The notes under the pieces are model-generated. The model had not been told where the DNA came from and ran no database searches. It saw only the letters and a program-made list of their open reading frames with translations. Of a stretch of DNA of 64,000 nt, positions 20,354 to 30,930 are shown piece after piece. Source of the DNA: Ustulina deusta (taxonomy: Eukaryota; Ascomycota; Sordariomycetes; Xylariales; Xylariaceae). How positions within the stretch are numbered: the first letter of the stretch is position 1; each line of letters starts with the position of its first letter. The stretch lies in the NCBI GenBank assembly GCA_023159155.1, contig JAJNNX010000019.1, positions 766,589 through 830,588 on the forward strand. The letters are read 5' to 3'. A program made the position numbers and the translations under genes.

Positions 20354-22128
20354 TAAGGGAGCTCTTTTTCGGAATGTACTTGTACAATAGAGTGATGCAG
20401 CTGATATTTACAACGCTTTGAATTCCTGGATTAGCACATGGCAGCATGGCTGACTACTAGACAAAATTCACGATGATCGCTTTAGATTCATTGTCGATTT
20501 TCAACATCCCGTGAGGGAATGGAAAAAATTAGCAGATGCTATTTCTTACTCCACAATGCTCTTGGATCGACGAAAGCATGCGAGAAAATAGCTGTTTGCG
20601 TAACATGTCTTTTGTTCGTCGTTTTATACTGGCTTGACCTTTGTTCCCCTAATTGAGCTCGACGACGGACAATGGACTTTTTGTACTTATCCCAGTACAG
20701 CTAAAATAGTAAAGAGTGGTTGCAGTACAGGCCCTGACTATTTTGGGGGGATTAAACGTGTTTGGGGTCACCTAGCTGCTCCAAAAGCACCACAAGCTGT
20801 TGAAACTATGCCTTCTCACTGGACGGCAGTGGTCTAAGTCAGCATGCACTTCTAGGCTGTCGAGTTCCCATAGAAAAGTTATCACTAGAGGCAACCGGCC
20901 TCTTAGAATCACTCTGGATGACTTTATAGTAGCGGGAATAACTTAGGTGATTAGTTTTAGCAAGGCCTTTCAAAGGAACATGAATATTGCTGAAACTTAA
21001 CATACCTACGCCTATACATGTTACTATAGGCAATACAAAGATTCTATGCGGTGTAGTCCTTGAGCCCTGCCTCGTGACTAGGTGCAAGTCAGACTAGGCC
21101 TCTGGTATCCCAATTAGCTTTTCTGGGCCCGTGCTAAGTCTATCCAGGAACACTTCAAACTTGCTCAGCTCCCTGAGGCTCTTAAAGTGATAGGCTGCTT
21201 GAGTTTCAAAACGGAAATGAATTATTGAGCTTAAGATTTACTTGGTAGAACGATGTGTTACCCACCTGAGCCATTTTCGCATTTCGCCTTAAGAGCTTTC
21301 TGTCGCGATTTTAGTCCTACTGACAGTCCATTCGAGACTCATTCATGTTACACCCTTCTGTTAGGTAATCAGGGCGCTAAACCTTACAATGTGCCAACTA
21401 GGTATAATCATCCTTCATGCCATTTCCTGGGCGATTAGGCTGATCTTTAATGATTGTGGCAGTGTACCTACGCCGTTATCAACAACTAATGATATGCCTA
21501 CAGCATAATTATAAATAGTAGTTTAACTAGGCGTGGATAAGACAATTTTAAGGTGCTCCTTCACTACGTCTAAATGTGACAATAATACTCACTTAATTAG
21601 CCATGCAATGAATGGGTCACATCATAATAGCTAGTGCTACCCTCTGGTTCGTACTTTTACTGGCTTGCAGAGTCGCGCTTGATCACGCGTACGGCGAGGG
21701 GCGAACTCGATTGTTCGGCCTTGGCCGTTTGGCACTTTGAACTTGGCGTGCTTGACCTGCCCCATTCGGTAGAACCTCATTGATGTCGCCTGGGCAATAA
21801 ATGCAGGCCAAGCTCTTTGGATCTTATCCAGCCTATCACGTAGAGTCCAGAAGACGACGTGATTTTGACGAGTTCTTGACCCTTTTGGGGAAGGGAGCAT
21901 GTTCAGAATTGGGAGGCTGGAATACTTACGATCCACATGCCGTATATAAGACTCGTACAACTGCTGTTTCATTGTATTGTAACTTAGACTTCTAGTTAAT
22001 CTAACGGGATTACCAAGTATCACCCTTGGCAGGATATTCTATATAACTTTAAGTGGAAAGGAGCTTGGCACTTGGATTATTCCCACGCCGCTCTCCAATT
22101 TCACGGCGGGCCTCTACACTTAAATGCG
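20354..22128. other. Intergenic region with one doubtful minus-strand frame
   Basis: This separates the divergent kinase (-) and M28 peptidase (+) genes. A 110-aa ATG frame at 21969-21637 (-) (MKQQLYESYIRHVDRKYSS... FWTLRDRLDKIQRAW...) is basic and reads plausibly, but belongs to no family I recognise and lacks supporting context. Nothing else is seen. Confidence 0.35.
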
Positions 22129-23824
22129 ATGAGATTCTTAAGGACTCTTGTGGCGTTATTGCCACTAGTCTCGGGTGCAATAGCCGATTCGAAGCCGAAA
22201 ATCAGTTCAAAGAAATTGCAAGCTGAGCTTAAAACCAAGAAGTAAGTTGTCAACTTATTATATTTTATGTTAAATGATGTACTGACACGAATTCAGTCTT
22301 TGGTCCCATTTAGCTGCCCTTGACAAAATTGCTGGTGCGAATGGTGGCAATCGGGCATTCGGACTTCCAGGATACGCTGCATCTGTCGACTATGTCTGGG
22401 GAAAGATTTCGAAAATCAAGGGCGCTAAGGCATGGAAGCAGGATTTCCCTGGTCTTTTCAACTTCGTCCAGTCCATCGAGCTCAAGCTGAATGATGAGGC
22501 AATCTATGTTTACGGGTTGACGTACTCTCCTTCTACGCCCGACGATGGTATCACTGCCGAGCTTGTACTTGGCCCAGAAGGAACTTTAGGGTGCAATGCA
22601 GCAAACTATGCAGGAATCGATGTCAGCGGCAAGGTGGTTCTTGTCGACAGGTTCCAATGTCCCACTGGCGGGACGCTTGCGGGTCGTGTTCGCCCAGCGG
22701 CCGCTTCTGGTGCCGTGGCCGTCATTGTTTACAATAATGTTGAGACGAATGTGACAGCTGGTACGCTGAGCGCACCCAGCGCCGATTTTGTCCCAGCTGG
22801 GTTCATCAACCAGGCAGACGGCCTTGCTTTGAAGAAACGTCTTGAAGCTGGTGAGAACATTGTGGCCTATTTCCAGCAAGATCAAGTCGTGGAGGAGCGA
22901 ATCACCCAGAATATATTCCTTGAGAGCAACGATGGCGATCCAGATAATGTTATTGTCGTATGTCCGCTCATTTGCCAGTCACAATTTCTTGAGTGCTAAA
23001 TTTCCTTAGCTTGGAGCCCATCTGGATAGTGTTCAGGCTGGACCTGGCATTAACGATGACGGTAAGCTCCCTTCCTCCGGAGAAGTGATGAATCAGCTGA
23101 TCATTGCAGGTTCTGGGAGCGCACTATTATTGGAACTATCGAAAGCAGCGCTTAAATATAAGACAAAGACTAAGCTTCGCTTTGCGTGGTGGGGCGCAGA
23201 GGAGAATGGACTCGTCGGTTCAAAATACTACTGTTCCAACTTGGAAGTTGCTGAAATCAACAGAATATTGGCCTACCTCAACTTCGACATGGTTTCAAAA
23301 GGATACTTTGGCGTCGGCGATACAGACGGGAGCACACATGGTAGCAGAGGCCCGGCCGGATCAGAAATCATCGAGCAGATCTATATTGATTATTATACTG
23401 GTAGAGGTCTTGAAGTTACTCCCGCTATCCTCACCAACGGCAGCGACTATGCATCATTCTGGGGCATACTCAAAAAACCATTCGGCGTGAGTTACTTATG
23501 ATAGATAACGCGAGGCTACTTATACTAACTAGAAACTTATAGTTCATTAACACTGGTACAGCCCCGGCCCAAGATCCTTGCTATCACCAGGCATGTGATA
23601 CGATCAACAACCCTAACCCAGAAACACTCACTATCAATGCTCGTGCTGCCGCTAATGCGATCGCAATCCTATCGACGGATGGGCCACACATCATCCCCAA
23701 GACAACAATAAATGCCACAATAGCCAATACATGGCGCACATCCGCTTTTAACGTAGATACGATCGCTTTCGAGGACTTGGGTGCAATAGGAGAAAGCCAC
23801 TTGGGATGCGGTCACGAAGTGTAG
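22129..23824 (+). CDS. lap2: Secreted/vacuolar M28 aminopeptidase with PA domain (leucine aminopeptidase 2 type)
   Basis: Five exons, 22129-22241, 22297-22957, 23010-23061, 23110-23486 and 23543-23824, encode 494 aa, the usual size of fungal leucine aminopeptidase 2/aminopeptidase Y. Introns are 48-56 bp. Residues 1-19 (MRFLRTLVALLPLVSGAIA) form a signal peptide. A PA domain covers about 120-225 (GKVVLVDRFQCPTGG, SGAVAVIVYNN). The M28 core has all co-catalytic zinc ligands: His262 (GAHLDSV), Asp274 (GINDDGSGSA), Glu306/307 (GAEENGLVGS), Asp335 (LNFDMVSKG) and His416 (DPCYHQACDT). The two short introns 22958-23009 and 23062-23109 isolate a 52-nt exon that carries the first two ligands. It should release N-terminal residues from peptides outside the cell or in the vacuole. 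The gene appears intact. Confidence 0.93.
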
Positions 23825-25698
23825 CTACTACGGTATTAGCGTGACAATGAAGGACTACGTATGGCTATTCCAAAATGTGTCGGGTTCCTGATACTAAATA
23901 CTATCATGTAATATTAGCATTTTATTTTTGAACTGCTGAAAGGGGGGGACTCCCGAACTGTCTCTCGGGGCGGACTAGTATAACTATCTGACTCTGATGT
24001 CGATGATGGCGACCGTTTATTGGACACTCTTTCTCTGACCATAATTCTCACCTCAGGCGGCGAGATGAGGGAAGGGGTCATATTCTGCGAACTAGACTCA
24101 AGACAAGAGGACGGAGTCGACATTAGCCAAGCAGCCTGGCTCCCAATTTACCAGCCTTCAGCTGGTTAAAGAACAGAGAGGCGAGAGATACGTGGATCAG
24201 TGACACCCATACATTAGCTTAGGTAACACGCGTGGGCAACACGCCGGCTAACACTCTAGCTAGGCCATAGCATTAGGTTTAACCCATTATTCTTCCCATT
24301 GTACCTGTGCAAGAAAGGATTCGTGAGTGCATAGGTAGTTGCTCACGTGATAATGGCACTTCATACCCTGCTTCTGTTGTGGTCTTGGCTAACCAACCAT
24401 TGTCATAGGTAGGAGGAAATGCCAAGTAGAGAGAGAGGGCCAGGATCCCAAGATTGCAACATGGTGGTTGGGGTCATTTAATAGCGTTGTAATAGAGTGC
24501 TGATGGAGGGTGTGAGATATAAGGGCGTCGCCAGATAAGATACCTATGTATCTATGTCATGTCCAGCCAAACGAGGCTAGTGCTTAGGGTCCAAGGGGAA
24601 CAATAGAACAACATACACAAGAACACAGACAATACAGAGATTAATACAACCAAGTCATGGACTCGCTTATTTCTGACAGAGGGTAACTAAAGATGGAATT
24701 AATTCCCATGTGACCATCTGTGCCATACATCGACTTATTATCTTACGAAGATCATAAAAGACTCTTGCCAAAAATGGCATGCCCTGTTCTGCTACCAAAT
24801 AACTGGCCCTTTCACATCTTTAGCTCGCTCGCATTCCTTGATTGATGTTGTTTCCGTGGCTCTTGTTGCGCTCATCAAAGTCGAACGCAAAGACTCTTCC
24901 TTGCTATTGCTGTCTATCCATCTCCCCTAGATGGGGCTCAGCTTATTAAAAGGAAGGCTGCTGGGACTGCTTAGCCGCTTGGTTATTCTTGCAATGAAAT
25001 AATCTTTCGTCTCATTTAGGTTCTAATCCTGGAAGCTATTGTTAGAAATAAGCAAGTCTGCAACGTTGTATTAATCTCTGTATTGTCCGTGTTTTTCTGT
25101 TGTTCCTCGAGTTCTCATACAGAATTTGCTGGTGCATTAGGTGGACCCTAACTAGCCTCATTTGGCTGGACATGACACAGATAGCTTATCTGGTGACCCC
25201 CTTTTTCACTTAATTAGGTACTTAGTGTATCTTACTAGATAGTAATCGTGATGCCCCTGTTTGAGTGTCGGCACGTCCCAGTGGTGGTAAATCAACTGAC
25301 GACGGGAGAGTTTCGAAGCCTTGGCATTTACCCAAATATAGGAATTAGTGGACCCAAGGTACACACCAATATCAAGCACAATCCACAGATTTCTATATTA
25401 GGCCAAATGCCAAGGCATGCTAAGTTCTTCCGTCAGTTGATCTCCGCGGCATATAGTCTTACATAGACAGTACCGTACCTGGGCGATCATTGACCTCCTG
25501 CTAAGATGCAAGGATAGAGAGTATCGGCGGATCCGGCTGATTCTATGTCTCGACCTACTACATGAACCTCTGCTGCCAAGTCTACTTGTGGCATTGCGAC
25601 TCCTACTCTCAATGTATTCGCAATTTGGACAGAGGAGCATCAACGCCAGTATCTGAAATATATGTGTTTTCTGAGCAAGAAGAAGTGGGAGAGGTGCG

Positions 25699-25810
25699 AG
25701 TGCGTAAGCCTTGGGGAAGCCATAGTCAGATTCCCACTGTATTGAGCTGGCAGGCTTACGCTGCAGATCCTCCATTGATAATACTACATCTTTTCAGCCT
25801 TGCTAGCCAC
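25699..25810 (+). repeat. Copy A of a ~115-bp dispersed repeat
   Basis: It aligns with 35406-35522 over its whole length with scattered substitutions and small indels, including an exact 23-base match, AGCTGGCAGGCTTACGCTGCAGA in meaning (here about 25745-25767). The shared block ends in both copies at GCCAC. Copy B is directly upstream of the CorA-like coding region, so this copy may be the leftover promoter of a lost paralogue or a fragment of a mobile element. Confidence 0.75.
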
Positions 25811-26469
25811 TTTCTGAAGAATCTCGCGAAATATGTCTAAACTTTGATGCTGTTTCGTGATGACCCTCTGGTATTGTGCGCGGAGCCGGGCAAGTAAACC
25901 CCCTGGGTCGATTCCCTGAAATGGGCATAGTCTTGATCGTAATCCTCACGATCTTCCGTCCAGACCATATCCGCCGTCGTTCTTTCCTGTATACCTTAGG
26001 CATCTGATCTCCGAATTTGACTTCTATCTAAGACGCTCAACTTAACACCTCCTTAGTGAGGCGGTATTCAGGATGAGTCGGGACGCCGCTGGCAGGCAGC
26101 TATTACAATTCCCAATCCTCAAAACTACAACTTGCCTCAGCACAACCTTGATTCCGTATGACTGTCGCCCCTCACGTAAGGTGTAGTTGTATCCCTCATT
26201 CATCTTACGTTACCTTAATAAGTTACCTCAAGTTAGCGTAAGCACATCTTTGGGTCTTTCGTGAGAGTATGTGTTCATTCTTTCATGGCCCCATCTTCGA
26301 TCTCACGAGACGTCCTCGCTCGTCTAAGAATGTAGTAGTCATGAAGTGATTTAGGGAGGAAGGTGGAGGAAGGATGGTCGTTGAGTGTAACAATTACGAA
26401 AGATGTAGTCAGACCACGAGTCTTTCGGTTCTTCTCTGCCACCTTAGCTAACACGATGTTAGGAACAAG

Positions 26470-26477
26470 TATAAAAG
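26470..26477 (+). promoter_or_regulatory. TATA-like box of the SLT gene
   Basis: TATAAAAG lies 195 bp upstream of the start codon and is followed by CT-rich sequence (CTCTCTCCTCGG, CTTCCTTCAC), a common arrangement at strongly expressed fungal secreted-protein genes. Confidence 0.45.
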
Positions 26478-26671
26478 TGAAGCCGGCTGCCCTTCGTCGT
26501 TCATGATTTTGGTCTCAACAGCCAGCATCAATCAGAATACCTTCTGTTATCCCTTGCAAACACTCTCTCCTCGGCCTTCCTTCACGAGATCTTCGGTTTT
26601 ACCAATTTCCTAACTACATCGGAATCTTTTTATTCACTCTTCAAGAGATATCACTTATTACACGCCTCAAA

Positions 26672-27376
26672 ATGTTCAAGAACATTGTACTTACTCTTTC
26701 CGCCACTGCCGGCCTCGCCGCCGCGGCACCCGCTTCCATCCAGCAGCGCACCGTTGCCGACGTCTACCACAACTACCGTGGCGATGGCACTGTTGCGGCA
26801 GGCTGGCCAGACATCTCAGCATGGGGCCAATTCGAGGACCTCTGGAGCGCCAACCTGCCCTTGATTCAGCAGTCTTGTGGCTGGAATGGCTGGGGCGCTG
26901 ATAACTCGGCCGACGAGATTAGCTATATCAAGAGCGCTATCACCCAGGTGTCATCCGAAACGGGAGTCCAAAGTAGCTTCATTCTGGCCATCGTGATGCA
27001 GGAGAGCAAGGGTTGCGTGCGTGTGCCAACTACCAACAACGGCGTCGTAAACCCTGGCCTGATGCAGTCGCACAACGGCTCTGGTAATTGTGCCGGGGTC
27101 AACCCGTGCCCCCAGTGGGAGATCCTCCAGATGATCAGAGACGGCACCGCCGGTACTTCTTCTGGCGCCGGCCTCCAGCAACTCCTTGCTCAAACGGCCG
27201 CCCACTATGGCCAAGTGGAGGCTGCCGCGTACTACGCTGCTGCCCGTCTTTACAATAGCGGCTCCGTCGACTATAGCAATTTGAACAACGGCTTCACGGC
27301 CGTTGCCTGCTACGCTGATGACGTTGCCAACCGCGCTACTGGTTGGACCCTGGCAGCCAGTCAATGCAGCCCCTAA
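26672..27376 (+). CDS. Secreted SLT-like (lysozyme/lytic transglycosylase fold) protein
   Basis: An intronless 234-aa protein. Residues 1-20 (MFKNIVLTLSATAGLAAAAP) are a signal peptide, probably with a short pro-segment to about 26. The mature part has the soluble lytic transglycosylase/goose-lysozyme fold signatures: FILAIVMQESKGC with the probable catalytic Glu111, NPGLMQSH (127-134, the G-L-M-Q motif), and AARLYNSGSVD (190-200, the family's R.YNSG motif). Cysteines at 69, 115, 140, 146, 213 and 232 suggest disulfides in a secreted protein. It should cleave bacterial peptidoglycan or a similar beta-1,4-linked glycan. Fungal members are sporadic, and a bacterial origin is possible but not shown here. 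The gene is more GC-rich than its flanks. It appears complete and functional. Confidence 0.85.
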   Translation: MFKNIVLTLSATAGLAAAAPASIQQRTVADVYHNYRGDGTVAAGWPDISAWGQFEDLWSANLPLIQQSCGWNGWGADNSADEISYIKSAITQVSSETGVQSSFILAIVMQESKGCVRVPTTNNGVVNPGLMQSHNGSGNCAGVNPCPQWEILQMIRDGTAGTSSGAGLQQLLAQTAAHYGQVEAAAYYAAARLYNSGSVDYSNLNNGFTAVACYADDVANRATGWTLAASQCSP

Positions 27377-28690
27377 ATATTCAATCTTTCCTGATTGCTT
27401 CAACTATAGACCGGTTTCCTATCATAGTTGTCACGATTACTACGCTATACGAGGATTTTTCTGTATAGTACAATAGTGTGGTTGGAATATGTATGGCTAA
27501 GATGGAATTACTTAGCTACCTTGTGGCTAGATAAATCTATTCTATAGCGGACGCTTCTCAACCTAGCTAGAAATCTCAGAGGAGGAGAGCATCGATGTTT
27601 TAGTTTTCTTCATTTTCCTTTTTAGAGGTTTTTTCTTTTGTTAAATTCAATTACATTCATTTTATCATCATTCACAAAGTCCCAAAATAGCTAACCTCGA
27701 AATTCAATTACATTCTATTATCATTAAAGAAGTCCCAATATCGCTAACCTCGTTATTATTCATAAAAGTGTAGAAGCCGGCCTATCTCTAAATATTAAGC
27801 CAGAGATGAAATTCCTGTATTGAATTTATCTCATCTTCTATTTTAATATCACCTAGGGTTATAGACCATGGGAGCTTCGAACCCCTCGCACAACATCACT
27901 CGTAACCCTAACGGCTCTTGATAATAACAACGTTATGCAGATGTATATAAATGATAAAGTCAGGCAGAATTGCAAAGCGTATCTATCCTAGAAAGCTGAC
28001 TCGTCTATGACTGATGCACCAACGGTTGATGCTTGTGGCGGTAGGCTCAGCTCTGAGCCAGTTCACGCAATAATTATCGATACTTTATAATATGTTCTTA
28101 ACTTTTAGAAGTAGCAAATAGAAACTTTTAGTAGCACCATGCGAGGTTAGGTACTCAAGTGGTATCGGCTTTGCTAATTATAATTTGTATATCATAACGG
28201 AAGGTCGCGTGAGAGCCGTAGCCAGTAGCAAGTCATTTGAATTATGTTAAAAGTGCCGTTGGAGGAGATATTATCATGATATATTAATCCCCTAGTAGTC
28301 TTACCTTTTGTTACTCAAGAAATTAATTAAACAGTATCCTGGCTGCGCAGTCCAATCTTAAGTTATGTAGTTGGCACTTGAATGCATTAATAGTAAAAAA
28401 ACGGTCTGTACACTACCTACACATCGGACAAGCTAGATAGAACGTTTTCCCATCCTGTTTTCCAGTCTTGAGGCATCCCTGGTTTTGGGCAAGGACAACA
28501 CTGACCGTACGCCAACTCTAAAGTTATCCCGGAAGACTGTAATAGCGCAACTTCCGAGACAGTCTTGCACACCATGAGCCTCGACAAAGTCACTCGTCTC
28601 GTCCGACAACATGTCCTTGCGTGACGGGCTGGGCAAACATCGTAACAAAGTATTGGAACTAATGAATATCATGTTTACTGATCAACTAGC
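27377..28690. other. Intergenic, AT-rich, with a short tandem repeat
   Basis: 3' flank of the SLT gene, then AT-rich DNA without a coding frame. It contains the two-copy repeat at 27644-27752. Nothing else is supported. Confidence 0.45.
27644..27752. repeat. Two-copy tandem repeat of ~55 bp
   Basis: Copies at 27644-27699 and 27701-27752 both begin AATTCAATTACATTC and both end GCTAACCTCG, with small indels in the middle. It looks like a local tandem duplication in non-coding DNA. Confidence 0.7.
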
Positions 28691-29270
28691 ATGACAGGTA
28701 TGCATCTGCTGCGTGCGCCTCTGGACCATGAGGAAGTCGCTCATATCTTTTATGTAAGCCGTGGAGAAGACGGCGGGCGAGCTATGCAATGCAACAGTTT
28801 CACCGACAACGGGTTCGTGATGGCAGCGTTGAACAGCTACGTTCCTTTTATCAAAGCCGATCTCCAACAGGCCTTCCTAGGGCTGGATGACAACACGTAC
28901 AAATCGCTGCGTGGATAAGTCGGGATTGTTATCCACGCCGCGTGGCCTGTCAACTTCAATATTGCCCTGTCTGTATTCCGCCCACAATGAGCCGTGATGG
29001 TGAACCTACTGATTGTTACTACGATCACATGTTCCAAGTTCATCTTCGTCTCGTCCGTGCAGCTATGAGTGGGAGCGCAGCGCTCCGCCGCTAGAGGAAG
29101 TTCTCGAGAACTTCGGCATACCTTCACCTTTCGGTTACGGCTGGACAAAGTTTATCGCTGTGGCCACACGAGACCTTAATAGCCTAGCGCTAGCCACCAT
29201 CCCCCGTGTCGGCCAGGTTGCCGGCCTCTGGAATCCCAAGGAGTGGTTTCCTAGCATGGCACTCAGCTGT
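28691..29270 (+). pseudogene. Relic of the C-terminal thioester-reductase domain of an NRPS-like enzyme
   Basis: Conserved pieces of the NAD-dependent reductase (R) domain of A-T-R carboxylic-acid reductases or NRPSs occur in order. They are MHLLRAPLDHEEVAHIFYVSR and FIKADLQQAFLGLDD, then IVIHAAWPVNFNIALSVFR (the IHxAWxVNFN motif), then VNLL...KFIFVSSV. In another frame come ENFGIPSPFGYGWTKFIA (the SYxxxK-like catalytic region) and IPRVGQVAGLWNPKEWFPS. Three in-frame stops (TAA 28916-28918, TGA 28988-28990, TGA 29066-29068) and a frameshift between about 29066 and 29090 make it non-functional. The upstream GATGF nucleotide-binding motif and the adenylation and carrier domains are absent. It is probably what remains of a deleted biosynthetic gene. 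The neighbouring intact monooxygenase may have belonged to the same cluster, which is inference. Confidence 0.75.
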
Positions 29271-30930
29271 CTACGTTCGTGGCTGGACGTCAAGCGCGCT
29301 CTTGCAGCAAGTCATTTCCTATTTGGGCTGAAACCTGTGGGGGTGGGCTGAATGGAGAAGGGGGCAAAGGAGTGGATTGCGATGGAAGATGCGTGGTGAT
29401 CCGTCGACTGGAAGAACAGATGAGATTGCCACTTGTTAAAGCGTGTCTTGGCTGCTGCTGCTGCTGTCCTGACGGAGCAGCCAGCCACATACTAGAATGG
29501 AGTGGAAAGAGTATAGATGGCCATTTATACCTGCTATATAGTTAACGCCCAATAGCTATCAATTATATCTATATGCGCTATTTTAAATACCGATCAACGA
29601 TAACTATTTGTTTGATTGTATCTGCAGTAACGGCCGAGATGTTATAACAAAAACCCGCTCCCTTTATTATAGTCTTTTAGGTACTACAACCTATACTTAT
29701 TTGGTATAATAAGACGACATTTGATCCAGGTACTATATTATAGCGGCAGTGCGCTTCGCGCGGAGAAGCGTACTCTAGTCTAAGAACTCGGGTTAATGGA
29801 GAAGGATAGTTGGCCTTAAAACGGCTGGCACCTGCTCCCTAGCATCCTCACTCGGAAACCAACAAAGGCAGAATGAAAGATCAAGGGGTATATATTAGTA
29901 ATAAGTAATCTCTTGGCAGGACCATTATTCACATGGAGTCATGTTAAAAGGTGTTATTGTTAAACGTTCATTTCTTTTTCTTGCATTGCAAAGGCAGGTT
30001 GTCGACACTGTGATGCGGCCCACAGCAGTCGTTGAGACGGGTGAAGATTTCAAGTGGCGAGGCTACCTTGTTGATCAATGATGCTCAAAGTTTTCTGCAT
30101 CTATTCAAGGAAGACCAAGGCAGCATTGCCCTGCTATATGATTCTAGCTCATGAGCTCTCAAGCTTTCGGCGATACTATGTGCAAGCGTAGGTATTAGTA
30201 AACTAAATAGGTGCCCAGACAAGTCGATAGCTTCTTAACAGCCATGGTATCACTATAAAAGCCCGGATAGCAACCTCTGCTTTAGAAACATTTATGATTA
30301 AGTCTGAAAATAAGGATAACGGCTAACAAAGCGTAAATTCTTTTGGTTTGGCACAAGAATGAATGAACAAGAATTTCCCCGCACCTGAAGACAATTGACC
30401 CCGCACGCTACATAGGTTGGGAACTCGCTGCTGGAGGCAATAAACTCTTTGCCACTTTCTGTATGTAGGCATATTTCGACAGTATTAGCGCTAATGACGA
30501 AATCCTGTAAAGAGATAGTACTACTGCAAACTAAGCAGGTGGACCTTGTTCTCAGCAAAATCCCGTGAAAAAAGCGGAGAAATTGGAGAAACTCGCGGGG
30601 GTAGAGCGTTCGGCCTTTAGCGGACCTCGAATCACCACCCTCCTAGATTGCGACTTGGGCTTATCTCTGTCTAGCTTCAATCCGAGATGTGGGTGAGGTT
30701 GAGTAATGGAGTAGCTTAGCACACATTCGGATAGAGCTACCTAAGTAGGCATGGCCTACCCTCACCGTCCAACCTCCTATTCAGGCATCAGGTCATACCA
30801 CGATCCACTAGACCGAGGTCCAGAGACGAGCCAGGAGAAGAGTCGTGTGGTCGGATTGTTCCTCGATCCAAATCGAGCCAAATCTTCCATTAATGCCGTC
30901 TTCTACGACCATTCTAGTGCCTGAGATAAC
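29271..30930. other. Intergenic, no supported gene
   Basis: Separates the reductase relic from the monooxygenase. It includes a short CTG/TGC run near 29450-29470 and AT-rich filler. No domain is recognised in any frame. Confidence 0.45.

Larger units (their letters stand above)
23825..26671. other. Long intergenic region with a dispersed repeat copy
   Basis: No gene is supported over 2.8 kb. An 84-aa-or-less Ser/Pro-rich ATG frame at 24123-23914 (-) is low complexity. The notable content is the ~112-bp sequence at 25699-25810 that recurs before the CorA-like gene (listed separately). Near the right end lies the promoter of the SLT gene, with TATAAAAG at 26470-26477. Confidence 0.45.

Noticed and set aside
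21637..21969. A 110-aa basic minus-strand frame.
   Set aside because: No family recognised; without homologues it is not distinguishable from a chance frame.
23914..24123. A 69-aa minus-strand Ser/Pro/Glu-rich frame with an ATG.
   Set aside because: Low-complexity composition without domain or promoter context; overlaps the 3' flank of the aminopeptidase gene.
26923..27403. Minus-strand frames over the SLT gene.
   Set aside because: Antisense to a well-supported single-exon gene.
27860..27900. Reverse-strand GGGTTCGAAGCTC resembling a tRNA T-arm.
   Set aside because: The stem does not pair and no cloverleaf can be built.
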